Below are positions 8,493 through 17,221 of a DNA stretch of 24,822 nucleotides, one piece after another. The notes beneath the pieces were generated by a model, which made no database searches, was not told the DNA's origin, and saw nothing but the letters and a program-made list of their open reading frames with translations. Source of the DNA: a virus. The translations under genes and the position numbers were made by a program. Every line of letters starts with the position of its first letter. The stretch's first letter is position 1. The stretch lies in the IMG/VR virus record IMGVR_UViG_3300020457_000089, positions 1 to 24,822 of that record; one strand, given 5' to 3'.

Positions 8493-8858
8493 CTACTTAG
8501 GTCCGTTTGTTGTGTGATCATAATCTTTATTTAGTCTTGCGACTAAGTAACCGTCATCGTCAATGAAATAGGTTAGTCTTCTGAAATCAAATCTGAACTG
8601 TTGATATTTATCATCAGGATCATTTGAATACTTTTTATCTCCAGCATCAGCAAGAACATATTCTGTTCCTTGAAGAAAATCTGGATACTCTTCACCATCT
8701 GTACGGTGAAAATCATAAACTACATCTTCTGTAGATCTAGCATTTGTGTAATGAAGCATACCATCTTTGTCTCTGCGAAGAGCGTGTACGGTAAAGTCAT
8801 TTGAGTTTGCAACATTTTGTTCTTGAGTTGCAGTACTAGCACTAAGATATAAACTCAT
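8493..8858 (-). CDS. Small virion-region protein of unknown function
   Basis: The preferred product is 121 residues, starting MSLYLSASTATQEQNVANSN. A longer reading from 8888 adds ten residues, but the start at 8858 is better. It has a strong GGAGG Shine-Dalgarno nine bases upstream and overlaps the previous stop codon as ATGA, a normal coupled arrangement. The body is polar and acidic with likely beta strands (DFTVHALRRDKDGMLHYTNA, EYPDFLQGTEYVLADAGD, FRFDFRRLTYFIDDDGYLVA). The last part pairs an aromatic strand with a DDDGYLVAR turn. No membrane segment or signal is visible. I do not recognise the family. Its position between an Mtd-N-like protein and the large beta-helix fibre suggests a structural or fibre-associated role. 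Confidence 0.7.
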   Translation of the reverse strand: MSLYLSASTATQEQNVANSNDFTVHALRRDKDGMLHYTNARSTEDVVYDFHRTDGEEYPDFLQGTEYVLADAGDKKYSNDPDDKYQQFRFDFRRLTYFIDDDGYLVARLNKDYDHTTNGPK

Positions 8859-9322
8859 GCTAAGATCCTCCAGTAAGTTCCGTCCCAAACAAATTGAACA
8901 TATAATCCAGCAACATCAAGTATAAAAGTATCATCAACATTACCAAATTTATTCAAGAACTTTTGATTATTGCCGTTTCCAACTGTTGTCAAAGTAACAT
9001 TATTTATAGCCCACGTTGCTTTAAAGTCAGTCATTTCAACCATATCACCTACGTGAGGGACAATTCCCGTAGCTTCAAATGGCATATTTAAAGTCAAAGC
9101 TGAGGAGCTAGTATCAACAAGATACTTAACACCACATGATACATCTCCAGATGCACTGATAACTTCCCACCTTGCACGTTGAAGTTCAAATCCTCCAACA
9201 TCACTTCCATCATGTATGACAGCAGTTTTCTTATCAGTATCAACTGTAATCTCTGCTACCGCACCAGTGAATAGAGCGTGTTCAGCTGTAGTACCTTTTC
9301 TAAATTGTACCTGAGTGGTCAT
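8855..9322 (-). CDS. Small fibre protein with Mtd-N-like N-terminus
   Basis: The product is 155 residues. The N-terminal MTTQVQFRKGTTAEHALFTG followed by AVAEITVDTDKKTAVIHDGS is the typical pattern of the short domain first described at the N-terminus of the Bordetella phage major tropism determinant. It is common at the head-proximal end of many phage fibres. Residues 50-155 are beta-rich and resemble a small trimeric fibre end, closing with YVQFVWDGTYWRILA. The protein is much shorter than a tropism determinant and has no C-type lectin domain or variable repeat, so it is not a diversity-generating target. A perfect TATAAATA late promoter lies about 28 bases upstream. The leader has only a weak GAGAAG Shine-Dalgarno. 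The stop overlaps the next start as ATGA. Confidence 0.75.
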   Translation of the reverse strand: MTTQVQFRKGTTAEHALFTGAVAEITVDTDKKTAVIHDGSDVGGFELQRARWEVISASGDVSCGVKYLVDTSSSALTLNMPFEATGIVPHVGDMVEMTDFKATWAINNVTLTTVGNGNNQKFLNKFGNVDDTFILDVAGLYVQFVWDGTYWRILA

Positions 9323-9349
9323 TATTTACACACACTTTCTTCTCAAGTA

Positions 9350-9357
9350 TATTTATA
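9350..9357 (-). promoter_or_regulatory. Late promoter for the 155-residue gene
   Basis: TATAAATA on the minus strand lies immediately downstream of the stop codon of the giant repeat gene (stop at 9360-9362). Predicted transcript start is near 9344, giving a leader of about 22 bases. It probably drives the two small proteins and possibly the 1582-residue fibre, since gaps between them are 11 bases or less. Confidence 0.75.
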
Positions 9358-9359
9358 CA

Positions 9360-12300
9360 TCAAATAATCCAGACCTGTACATGTGGTGGCTGGAATAGTT
9401 GTACTTGTATAAAGGCATTACCACTGATTCTTGCAGTACCACTACCGATGTATGGAGCAATTGCAAATGCTTCATCAAGGTTATTAACATTAGATATTCT
9501 TCCAGAACCTTGATATGCACGAGTGCGAATGTCATAACTATCTCCAGTGATGTCAATCTCAACGTATGGCTGCTCTGCGAATGTAAGTAGTGGATCGCCT
9601 GATGTACTTCCAACAAGAAGAGTACCGCCCTGACTGAGTTCTCTTGCTGTTGTTGTCTCTGAAATCCTCGTTCCGTAGAAGGAGAATAGTAAATCTTTTT
9701 CTTCTGGATTGAAGCTGATAGATTCCGCAGCTCCTGTAAGAACTGGGATATTTCCAAATCCAACAAAGTCTCTTGCTCTGGTTGTATGAGCATCTCCACT
9801 GAGAGATAATGTACCTTCTCCAGTGTGTGCAAATCTGACAAGAACTCCTGCTTCTCCAGTTGTAGTGAGAATTCCTGTTCCAATTTCTCTTGCTGTTCTG
9901 GAATCTGCACCTTCTCCAGTAAACGAGAAGAGCATCTGCCTTTCGTCTGGATTGACGGTAAGAGATTCCGCAGCACCACTGAGTTTTCTGAGAGATCCAG
10001 TACCAACAATACTGCGTGTAGTTGTAAGAGTAGATTCTCCAGATGTCTGGAATAGAATGGTACTTGGTTCTGGTACGATTGCGATTGCTTCTGCTGCACC
10101 AGAGAAGTTGTAAAGTGAACCAGTACCAGTAATATTGTAATGAACAGTGAACTTGGCTTTTCCACTGACCTTCGTCTGAACAAATGGTTGCTCTGCGAAT
10201 GTGAGAATTTCTGGATGTGTTGTACCAGTAAGCTTGAGTGTTCCACCCTTGCTGATTTCTCTGACAAGTCTTCTCTCTTCTTTTTCTCCAGTAAAGGAGA
10301 AGAGCATTTGCTTCTCTTCTGGATTGACAGTAAGAGACTCTGCTGCACCAGAGAATTTCTTGAATGTACCAGAACCAATAACATGTGGTACATAATGAAT
10401 CTTGGCTTCTCCAGTAACAGGAATTGTTCCTGAACCGTGGAACGCATGAGTCCTGAGAACTGGATCTGCTTTTCCATCAATATCAACTTCAATCTGTTTG
10501 GTCTCAGCAACACCAAGAGATTCACTACCTTCACCTGTAAAGGAGAATAGAAGTTGTCTCTCGTCTGGGTTGACAGTGATAGACTCTGCTGATCCACCAA
10601 ATTTCCTGAATGTACCAGAACCAAAGTGAGTAAGAGAGAATACAATATGTACTTCTCCACTGACTCTGTATAGACCCTGAGTTTCGTATGCAGATGCTGT
10701 AACAACAGATGCACCACTGAATCCAAAGAGAGTACCAGATCCAATTGTAACAACAGATTTGCTGTCTGCTCCTTCTCCAGTAAACGAGAAGAGCATTTGC
10801 TTCTCGTCTGGATTGAAGGTGATAGATTCGGCAGCACCACTGAGTTTTCTGAGAGATCCAGTACCAACAACACTTGGTACATAATGGGTTTTGGCTTCTC
10901 CAGTAACAGGAATTGTTCCAGATGAGAACTCTGTAAATCCAAGTAACTGAGTAGATTCTCCAGTAAGACGTAGAGTACCAAATCCTGTTTCTGCAACAGA
11001 TACTTTCTCTGCTTCTCTCGTTCCAACAAAGGAGAAGAGTAATTGCTTCTCTTCTGGGTTGAATGTAATAGACTCGGCAGCTCCAGAGAATTTCTTGAAT
11101 GTACCAGAACCAATAACATGTGGTACGTAATGAGTCTTCGCAATACCAGAAGTATAAATTTCACCAGAACCTGGATACTTAGGAATGAATCTGAAGTCTG
11201 CTGCTTCTGTCCATACCTTGATATCTCCAGAACCAGTAAAGGTTTCTGTATGTTTTTCGCTGATCCTTGTACCAACAAAGGAAAACAGCATTTGCCGTTC
11301 TTCTGGATTGAAGGTAATAGATTCTGCTGCACCAGAAATAACTGGTAGATTTCCAGTACCAACAATATGAGGAACCCAATGAGTCTTGGCTTCTTCTGTT
11401 CGTATTGTGATACCACCTTTGGATACCCAAGAAGGTTGCCAATCGTATGTTGTCCATCTATCAAACGGACCAGGAACGAACTTGAATAGAACTTGACTGG
11501 TATCTGGTGAGAATCCAACGGTCTCAGCAGCTCCACCCATACTCCATAGAGTACCTTTACCAAAGGTACGAAGACTGAAGTTAGGCTTAGCATCACCAGT
11601 AACATCAAGTACACCGTAACCATTCCACTGAGGTGGTACAACAATTTCTGCATCACCGTAGATGGTAATACCATGTACACGTACATCACTTTCTCCAGTG
11701 AATACTTCACGGAATGTTCTAATGGCAGGGCCAGATGAACCACGAAGAGTACTGATAGATCCGAATGGACATACCTTGGATAGAGTTCCAAGAATCCAAC
11801 CATAGTCACGAAGTTCATCTTCAGGATCAACAATAAATCCATATTCTTCAGTGAGTGATGGTGATGTAACCTGAATTGGTACTGTGTATGTGACTCCATC
11901 ATCAATAGATAATGTCTGTCCAAGATCAACAGTTGAACAACCAGTAGATGCAATGGTATTCTCACTTATAGATCCACTTATTAATGTGCATGTTGCAAGT
12001 GATGCATCAATAATAAATCCATTATCAATTTCTGGATTGTCATAACATACATTAAGATCATATACTTCTGTATGTTTTTCTTCCGAAGGTTCAGTGAGTT
12101 CTGGTTTAACAGAACGTAAGGTGATAGTACCAGAACCAACATAGGATTCTGTTTCTGTAATATAAGACCCACTAAGAGATTTGAAGACTCCGCTTCCGTA
12201 TTCGTGGTATGTAAGTAGAGGTGGTAATGCAGTTCCAATAAACGAGAAGAGCATTTGCTTCTCGTCTGGGTTAAAGGTAAGAGACTCAGCAGCACCAGAG

Positions 12301-15300
12301 AATGTAGAGAACCTACCGTCACCAATAACACCAAGACTCTGTGCAAGATTTGCAGAATCAGTAATTCTGAATAGACCTTCACCAACCTCTGCCTTACTAA
12401 AGACATTTGCAGAACCAGCAATTGCAAATAGAGTTCCAGAACCAACGTAATCTCTAGCACGAGATGTATCAGAAGAACCAAGTACTGTAACTCCACCACG
12501 ACCAACCCAATTAGGCTGGAATTTAGATGCAGCAGAACCAATAATATCAACAAGGGTATAACGCATACCCATTGCAATAGTACCAAGAATCCAATCATAA
12601 TCACGAGGTTCATCAGCATTGTCACTGATGAATCCATAATCTTCAGAGAATGTTGGTTGTGTGATCTGATTTGGTACTGAGTAGGTAGCACCAGGAGCAA
12701 TAGAAAGTTCTGTAGATACCTTAATACATCCACTTGGAGCAGTGGTGCTGGCAAGAACATCTCCATTAGTATCAACACATGTGTATGTTGAAGGATCAAT
12801 AATTAATCCATAATCAAGATCTTGGAATGGAATCTCAGATGTGAGGTTGTAAGCCTTAGCAAATATCTCTTCTGATATCTCATCACCAAGATTCTTAAGA
12901 AGTACAGTTCCAATCTGATCGTAATCAGGATCAAAGTATAGATCATAAGGATGAGCAATACCTAAACCATAATCTGCAAGATCTCTCAGTGTTAATACAT
13001 CTGGTTTAGCAGACTTAAGATGAATATCACCAGTACCTACCCAATCAAATGTTGCTCTCTCGTCACCACCAGCGAAGTTGTAAAGTATTCCATCACCTTC
13101 AAATGTTCCATGAGTAAATTTAAGACTACTGTATCCACTGGTAAAGGAGAATAGTAATTGCTTCTCTTCTGGATTCCAAGTAGCAGACTCAGCAGCACCA
13201 GAGAATGTGGAGAATGAACCATCACCTTTATGCTCAACCTTGAAGCTATATGATGCTTCATCATACATTCCATTAATGTGTCCATCACCAATAGCGAGTA
13301 GACTAAAGTTGGTGATAGAAGCACCTTGAGGTTTGAAGAGACCAGTACCAAGTACACTAGCGAATAGTGGAAGTAATGCCTTACCAGTAATCTTGAATAA
13401 ACCACCTTCACTTGTAAAGTTACGAGTTCTTGGACTACCAGCATTACCAGTAATATCAAACATACCATAAGGTATGCCATGAGCATGAGTTCCAAGAATC
13501 CAACCATAGTCTTCATCGGGACTATGAATATCAGAAACAAGACCGTAATCTAAAGTATTCGCTGGAGTTGTATACTGTGCAGGAATACTATAATTTGCAT
13601 CAAGAGTAACAGTCTCATTCTGATCAACTCTAGCAGCACCACTTGGGCAAGTAGTATCAGAAGAAATTGTCTGAGTATTAAGAGTTGTTATTTGTGCTAA
13701 TGTAGGATCAATAATCAGACCATAATCAAGATCTATTGAAGGTACAAATGCACTGACATTATATGATTCAGTATGTTTCTCTTCTGAGAGTTCTGTTAGT
13801 TTTGGTTTAACTGAACGTAACCTTAGACCACCAGATCCTTCATAATCAAATGTTCCTTTCTCTGCTTCAAGCTTAGCGAAGTTCCTAAGTCTTCCAGAAC
13901 CAACATATACTTCGGTATGCTTCTCGCTAATACGTGATCCAACAAAGGAGAAGAGTAATTGCTTCTCTTCTGGATTGAAGGAGAGAGATTCAGAAGCACC
14001 AGAGAATGTAGAGAATACACCATCACCAAGTATTCCAATTCCAAATTTAACAGTACTGGTACTAAGAATTGCGAACAATCCATCGCCTGGTTGTAGTAGA
14101 CCGAAGTTAGTCTTGGATGCTCCAAGGAATCTAAATCCACCACTACCACGTACACCAACATCAAGTGGTACTTGTGCAACACCACTAAGCTTACTGATGT
14201 AACCACGACTTGTCCAACTAGGTAGGAACTTATCAGCACAACCATTATGGGGATCAATCTTAAGTCCACCAAACGGAATGAGATCACTACTGTCGTAGAT
14301 GTAACCCCAGTTCTGTTGCTTGGAAGCGATGGTTGTAATATCACCCCAATCAATTGTACTAGTAGGAGCATTAAGTGAAGCTGCTACTTGATATGTCTGT
14401 CCAGATACAACTCTCGCTGTTGTATCAACTTTAACAATGCATCCAGTTGCATTACCAGATACATCTCCATTAATAGTTTCTTCTGTTGTACAAACAGAAA
14501 GTGTTCCGTAATCACGGCGAGTCCAAGGAACAATTGCAGACTCATTATAGTTCTCTGTATGCTTCTCATCCGAGAGTTCATACTTAATACTACTGAGTGG
14601 TCTAGATCTAATATCCTCTAGTACCCAATCAGCAATCTCATCTAATGTGTATAGGAATGGTTTCCTACTTACGATCTTAATAGTACCAGATCCATCCCAT
14701 GCAAAGACTCTCTCATCTACAGCATTAGAGAAATTATTGAGGGATCCATCACCAATGTAACATTCACTGTTCTTCTGTATAGCTTCTCCAAGGAATGAGA
14801 AGAGCATCTGCTTCTCATCTGGATTAATTGTGAATGACTCTGATGCACCAGTAAACTTCTTAAAGCTTCCACTACCAATAAGTGAAGCACCAATTCCAAT
14901 AATAGAATTTCCTTGTAGCGGAAGAATTCCCCTGCCATAGGTGGCAGGAGAATAGTCAACATCCGCAGTACCAGATAGACCTTTGACCTTACCGTCAATG
15001 ATAATACCGTATACAGCAGGAGATGTCTGTCTACCGAATGATATAAGACTTCCCTCACCAACCCATGCACTAGTAGCTTTCCATGAAGCAGCATTGAGTG
15101 TCTTACTAAATCCAAAGGATTCTAGATCTGTGACATGAATGATGCGTCCATATTCAACCTGTGTTGCATTAAGGTCTGCAACTAGACCATTATTACTTGT
15201 TGTTGTAGCATTCTGCGTTATTGATCCGAAGTCAACTTCAGTATACAGATCAAGAATTGCAGGATGATAACTATATGATTTACTCTCTTCAGCATTATTG

Positions 15301-15674
15301 AATACCAAGAACCTACTTGGTGCTGGTATTAATATACGATTACTCTGAGGATCTAAGTTACCACTTAGTTCATCAGTTGTCCATGTATATACTGGACCTC
15401 CTTGATGTCCAACATAACCATCAGGTACATCTTGAACAGATGTTTGAGCACCATTTAATATTCCTAATCCAGATCTATAACTTGTAGTATTGTATATACT
15501 ACGACCTGCATAATGTGCAAGAGTGCCATCAATATCTTCAAGCTTTATTGCTGGACCTTGATTAAATTTAAAACTTTCTAAACCTCTAGCAGCAAACGAG
15601 CCAGACAAAACCTCAGACCTATAATCACTTATAGGTCTAAAGACTCTTCCTCCTGACTCGTAGGTGTAGAACAT
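9360..15674 (-). CDS. Giant 2104-residue repeat virion protein
   Basis: The product begins MFYTYESGGRVFRPISDYRS and ends FQPPHVQVWII. It contains 13 copies of a module whose core is GAAESITFNPEEKQLLFSF, normally preceded by IGSGTFKKFS and often followed by TGEG or GTR. In the N-terminal half these cores are 800-900 bases apart. They are separated by a second module with EEKHTESYN, DYGLIIDPS and RDYGWILGT motifs, present in about four copies. In the C-terminal half the cores mostly repeat every 245-250 bases (about 82 residues). All modules look beta-rich, with no coiled coil, signal peptide or enzyme motif. A long fibrous or sheath-like appendage is likely, and similar repeats occur in structural proteins of marine T4-like phages as far as I recall. 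The ATG has no Shine-Dalgarno and no late octamer, and follows a terminator by only 8 bases. Confidence 0.82.
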   Translation of the reverse strand: MFYTYESGGRVFRPISDYRSEVLSGSFAARGLESFKFNQGPAIKLEDIDGTLAHYAGRSIYNTTSYRSGLGILNGAQTSVQDVPDGYVGHQGGPVYTWTTDELSGNLDPQSNRILIPAPSRFLVFNNAEESKSYSYHPAILDLYTEVDFGSITQNATTTSNNGLVADLNATQVEYGRIIHVTDLESFGFSKTLNAASWKATSAWVGEGSLISFGRQTSPAVYGIIIDGKVKGLSGTADVDYSPATYGRGILPLQGNSIIGIGASLIGSGSFKKFTGASESFTINPDEKQMLFSFLGEAIQKNSECYIGDGSLNNFSNAVDERVFAWDGSGTIKIVSRKPFLYTLDEIADWVLEDIRSRPLSSIKYELSDEKHTENYNESAIVPWTRRDYGTLSVCTTEETINGDVSGNATGCIVKVDTTARVVSGQTYQVAASLNAPTSTIDWGDITTIASKQQNWGYIYDSSDLIPFGGLKIDPHNGCADKFLPSWTSRGYISKLSGVAQVPLDVGVRGSGGFRFLGASKTNFGLLQPGDGLFAILSTSTVKFGIGILGDGVFSTFSGASESLSFNPEEKQLLFSFVGSRISEKHTEVYVGSGRLRNFAKLEAEKGTFDYEGSGGLRLRSVKPKLTELSEEKHTESYNVSAFVPSIDLDYGLIIDPTLAQITTLNTQTISSDTTCPSGAARVDQNETVTLDANYSIPAQYTTPANTLDYGLVSDIHSPDEDYGWILGTHAHGIPYGMFDITGNAGSPRTRNFTSEGGLFKITGKALLPLFASVLGTGLFKPQGASITNFSLLAIGDGHINGMYDEASYSFKVEHKGDGSFSTFSGAAESATWNPEEKQLLFSFTSGYSSLKFTHGTFEGDGILYNFAGGDERATFDWVGTGDIHLKSAKPDVLTLRDLADYGLGIAHPYDLYFDPDYDQIGTVLLKNLGDEISEEIFAKAYNLTSEIPFQDLDYGLIIDPSTYTCVDTNGDVLASTTAPSGCIKVSTELSIAPGATYSVPNQITQPTFSEDYGFISDNADEPRDYDWILGTIAMGMRYTLVDIIGSAASKFQPNWVGRGGVTVLGSSDTSRARDYVGSGTLFAIAGSANVFSKAEVGEGLFRITDSANLAQSLGVIGDGRFSTFSGAAESLTFNPDEKQMLFSFIGTALPPLLTYHEYGSGVFKSLSGSYITETESYVGSGTITLRSVKPELTEPSEEKHTEVYDLNVCYDNPEIDNGFIIDASLATCTLISGSISENTIASTGCSTVDLGQTLSIDDGVTYTVPIQVTSPSLTEEYGFIVDPEDELRDYGWILGTLSKVCPFGSISTLRGSSGPAIRTFREVFTGESDVRVHGITIYGDAEIVVPPQWNGYGVLDVTGDAKPNFSLRTFGKGTLWSMGGAAETVGFSPDTSQVLFKFVPGPFDRWTTYDWQPSWVSKGGITIRTEEAKTHWVPHIVGTGNLPVISGAAESITFNPEERQMLFSFVGTRISEKHTETFTGSGDIKVWTEAADFRFIPKYPGSGEIYTSGIAKTHYVPHVIGSGTFKKFSGAAESITFNPEEKQLLFSFVGTREAEKVSVAETGFGTLRLTGESTQLLGFTEFSSGTIPVTGEAKTHYVPSVVGTGSLRKLSGAAESITFNPDEKQMLFSFTGEGADSKSVVTIGSGTLFGFSGASVVTASAYETQGLYRVSGEVHIVFSLTHFGSGTFRKFGGSAESITVNPDERQLLFSFTGEGSESLGVAETKQIEVDIDGKADPVLRTHAFHGSGTIPVTGEAKIHYVPHVIGSGTFKKFSGAAESLTVNPEEKQMLFSFTGEKEERRLVREISKGGTLKLTGTTHPEILTFAEQPFVQTKVSGKAKFTVHYNITGTGSLYNFSGAAEAIAIVPEPSTILFQTSGESTLTTTRSIVGTGSLRKLSGAAESLTVNPDERQMLFSFTGEGADSRTAREIGTGILTTTGEAGVLVRFAHTGEGTLSLSGDAHTTRARDFVGFGNIPVLTGAAESISFNPEEKDLLFSFYGTRISETTTARELSQGGTLLVGSTSGDPLLTFAEQPYVEIDITGDSYDIRTRAYQGSGRISNVNNLDEAFAIAPYIGSGTARISGNAFIQVQLFQPPHVQVWII
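9700..11360 (-). repeat. Tandem repeats of about 245-250 bp in the giant gene
   Basis: Copies of the GAAES-type core fall near 9725, 9970, 10095, 10340, 10590, 10840, 11085 and 11330. Most are therefore 245-250 bases apart, with one short interval of about 120. Neighbouring copies share long runs of near-identical DNA (for example around gagaagagcatttgcttctc), not just similar protein. This points to fairly recent duplication or gene conversion between units. Confidence 0.8.
12200..14860 (-). repeat. Long 800-900 bp repeats in the giant gene
   Basis: GAAES-type cores near 12290, 13190, 13990 and 14840 are separated by 800-900 bases. Between them lie related copies of the EEKHTE/DYGLIID/RDYGWILGT module. 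These are more diverged than the short repeats downstream, so this half of the gene seems to have grown by older, longer duplications. Confidence 0.7.
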
Positions 15675-15682
15675 AAGTCAAT

Positions 15683-15711
15683 AAAAAAGGGGATTGCAAA
15701 ATGCAACCCCC
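15683..15711 (-). terminator. Intrinsic terminator before the giant gene
   Basis: On the minus strand GGGGGTTGCA pairs with TGCAATCCCC across a three-base loop (10 pairs, one G-U), followed at once by six T. This is a convincing rho-independent terminator for the 472-residue gene. It sits in the 77-base gap in front of the giant gene, whose ATG follows the T-tract by only 8 bases. Confidence 0.82.
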
Positions 15712-15751
15712 ACAAAGTAAAGAATATAAACTGGGTGTACTCTATGTATAA

Positions 15752-17170
15752 TCAGTCTAGGCTGACGTTTAGAGTAACCTTAATTTGGTCACCATTGTTC
15801 TGAATGGCGTATGGACCGTTTGTGAATCTTTCTGCGAAGAATATACTATTGTAAAGTGTCACATCTCCAGTTCCCTGTAGAGCAGGTGTTGTGGTAAATG
15901 TATTAGCATCAGGTGTCTCAAATACTGTGTAATGAGCACCAGCAATAGTACTTGTAGTACCTTGAGCAAGGTAGATTACGTCACCAGGATTTAGTTGGTG
16001 TCCAGTAGCAGTAACCTTAGAGAAATCAAACTTAACATTATCGTTTCCATTTGATACCTGAATGTTATCAACAAGTAGATTGTTTAGATAAACACGAGGA
16101 CCGATCTCACCACTAACTGTTTCGTAGTCAATACCAGTAATTACTGTATCAGCAGCAATACCATTTGGAGTTGCAGTCTGAGAAACTTTCATTCCAGTAG
16201 TCAAGTTTTCAGCAACATTAACTTTGAAAGTAGCATCACCTGAAGCAGCACCTGTGAGTGCCTTACTTAGGTAGATAGCAGTTCCAGAAACACCAACAAC
16301 AGTTGTACCAGCAGCAATACCTGTACCAGATACACGTTGACCAGCAGCAATGTTTGTAGCACTTGCAACAGCAATCTCAAATGTACCAGATACACCAGAG
16401 CTTATTGCAGTAACAACATCAACATCAAGAAGGTTGATGTAGTCATAACCGATAACTCCCTTACAACCAGTCTTATCAATTTGAGTACCAGCAGTAGCTG
16501 CACCAGCATCAACAACACCAGCAATAGTTTCTGGCATGTTGTTTGCACGTGCTAGGAAGTAACCATATACACTACCAGCAGCAGATGTAAATGTGAAAAC
16601 TTTTTCAGGATAGGAAGCAGTTGTACGACCTCTACCGAAACTAACTGCATCAGAAACACCAGGGTTAGCAGCAGTAATATCAGCAGTCAATTGCTGACTA
16701 AGTTCAAGATCCTTTCCTTGAATGTCAACAACATATGTGTTTGTAGGAATTCCACCAGCACCAGCAGTTACATAGTCACCTTTCTTGATGTCTACTTCTG
16801 AATCAACAGTAATTTGATATGTACCAGCAGTACCTACGCATGTTGTGTTTGCAACAGCAGAAGTTGTAGTAGCAATTGTCCAACGGTTACCGTTTAGTAG
16901 GATACCATATCCAGAATCAAAGTCTTGATCCTCTTCGGTTCTGTTATTCTCTACCTCTGGGTATCCAGTACTAGGTGCTGAACCATATCCACTTGTATTG
17001 CTGGCATTGTATGGTTCAAAATATGTAGTTGATGATGGAACGTCCTGCTCTGATGGAGTAGTATTACTCGTATAAAGCTTTAGTACCAAGTTCCTTGGTA
17101 TGGTGTGCGTTGCATTCAATAACGTACGGAGTGAATCAATCTCACCCTGGTCGGTAACTAGCAGTGCCAT
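15752..17170 (-). CDS. Structural protein with inserted beta modules
   Basis: The product is 472 residues. Its ends look like one short conserved cyanophage structural protein: MALLVTDQGEIDSLRTLLNA then LVLKLYTSNTTPSEQDV at the start, TTASYPEKVFTFTSAAGSVY in the middle, and FAERFTNGPYAIQNNGDQIK then VTLNVSLD at the end. Between these lie extra modules at about residues 100-170 and 215-420. They contain motifs of the type AAGQRVSGTGIAAGTTVVGV followed by a YLSKAL strand, a repeat seen in many phage tail proteins. I infer that a core of roughly 170-200 residues has been expanded by insertions into surface loops. A tail or baseplate-periphery role is likely; the exact part is unknown. It has a perfect TATAAATA promoter, a GAGGAG Shine-Dalgarno 8-9 bases before ATG, and a strong terminator downstream, so it may be a one-gene late transcript. 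Confidence 0.75.
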   Translation of the reverse strand: MALLVTDQGEIDSLRTLLNATHTIPRNLVLKLYTSNTTPSEQDVPSSTTYFEPYNASNTSGYGSAPSTGYPEVENNRTEEDQDFDSGYGILLNGNRWTIATTTSAVANTTCVGTAGTYQITVDSEVDIKKGDYVTAGAGGIPTNTYVVDIQGKDLELSQQLTADITAANPGVSDAVSFGRGRTTASYPEKVFTFTSAAGSVYGYFLARANNMPETIAGVVDAGAATAGTQIDKTGCKGVIGYDYINLLDVDVVTAISSGVSGTFEIAVASATNIAAGQRVSGTGIAAGTTVVGVSGTAIYLSKALTGAASGDATFKVNVAENLTTGMKVSQTATPNGIAADTVITGIDYETVSGEIGPRVYLNNLLVDNIQVSNGNDNVKFDFSKVTATGHQLNPGDVIYLAQGTTSTIAGAHYTVFETPDANTFTTTPALQGTGDVTLYNSIFFAERFTNGPYAIQNNGDQIKVTLNVSLD

Positions 17171-17207
17171 TTAAGTTAACTCCTCGTGTTTTCTTCCTAT
17201 ATGAACT

Positions 17208-17215
17208 TATTTATA
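17208..17215 (-). promoter_or_regulatory. Late promoter for the 472-residue gene
   Basis: TATAAATA on the minus strand, with predicted start near 17202 and a leader of about 32 bases that carries GAGGAG before the ATG. It lies in the 51-base gap between this gene and the upstream 241-residue gene. With the terminator at 15683-15711 it defines a likely single-gene late unit. Confidence 0.78.
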
Positions 17216-17221
17216 ATAAAG

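Noticed and set aside
8605-8612. A GATAAATA on the minus strand
   Set aside because: It encodes Asp-Lys-Tyr inside the 121-residue protein. It is about 125 bases upstream of the large beta-helix fibre and could in principle serve it, but nothing else supports that.
9001-9008. Another TATAAATA on the minus strand
   Set aside because: It lies in the middle of the 155-residue gene and is explained by its codons. It is far from a following start, so it is not called as a promoter, although weak use cannot be excluded.
8855-9322. Possible diversity-generating retroelement target, because of the Mtd-like N-terminus
   Set aside because: There is no C-type lectin domain, variable repeat, template repeat or reverse transcriptase in the window. 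The N-terminal motif alone is common in phage fibres.
9353-11965. An 870-residue open frame on the same strand inside the giant gene
   Set aside because: It is a second frame of the repeat region, with a product dominated by Leu, Ser, Gln and Val in unnatural runs. Its length follows from the repeated DNA: if one unit lacks stops in that frame, all do. No start signal was found, and the other frame gives a clear modular protein.
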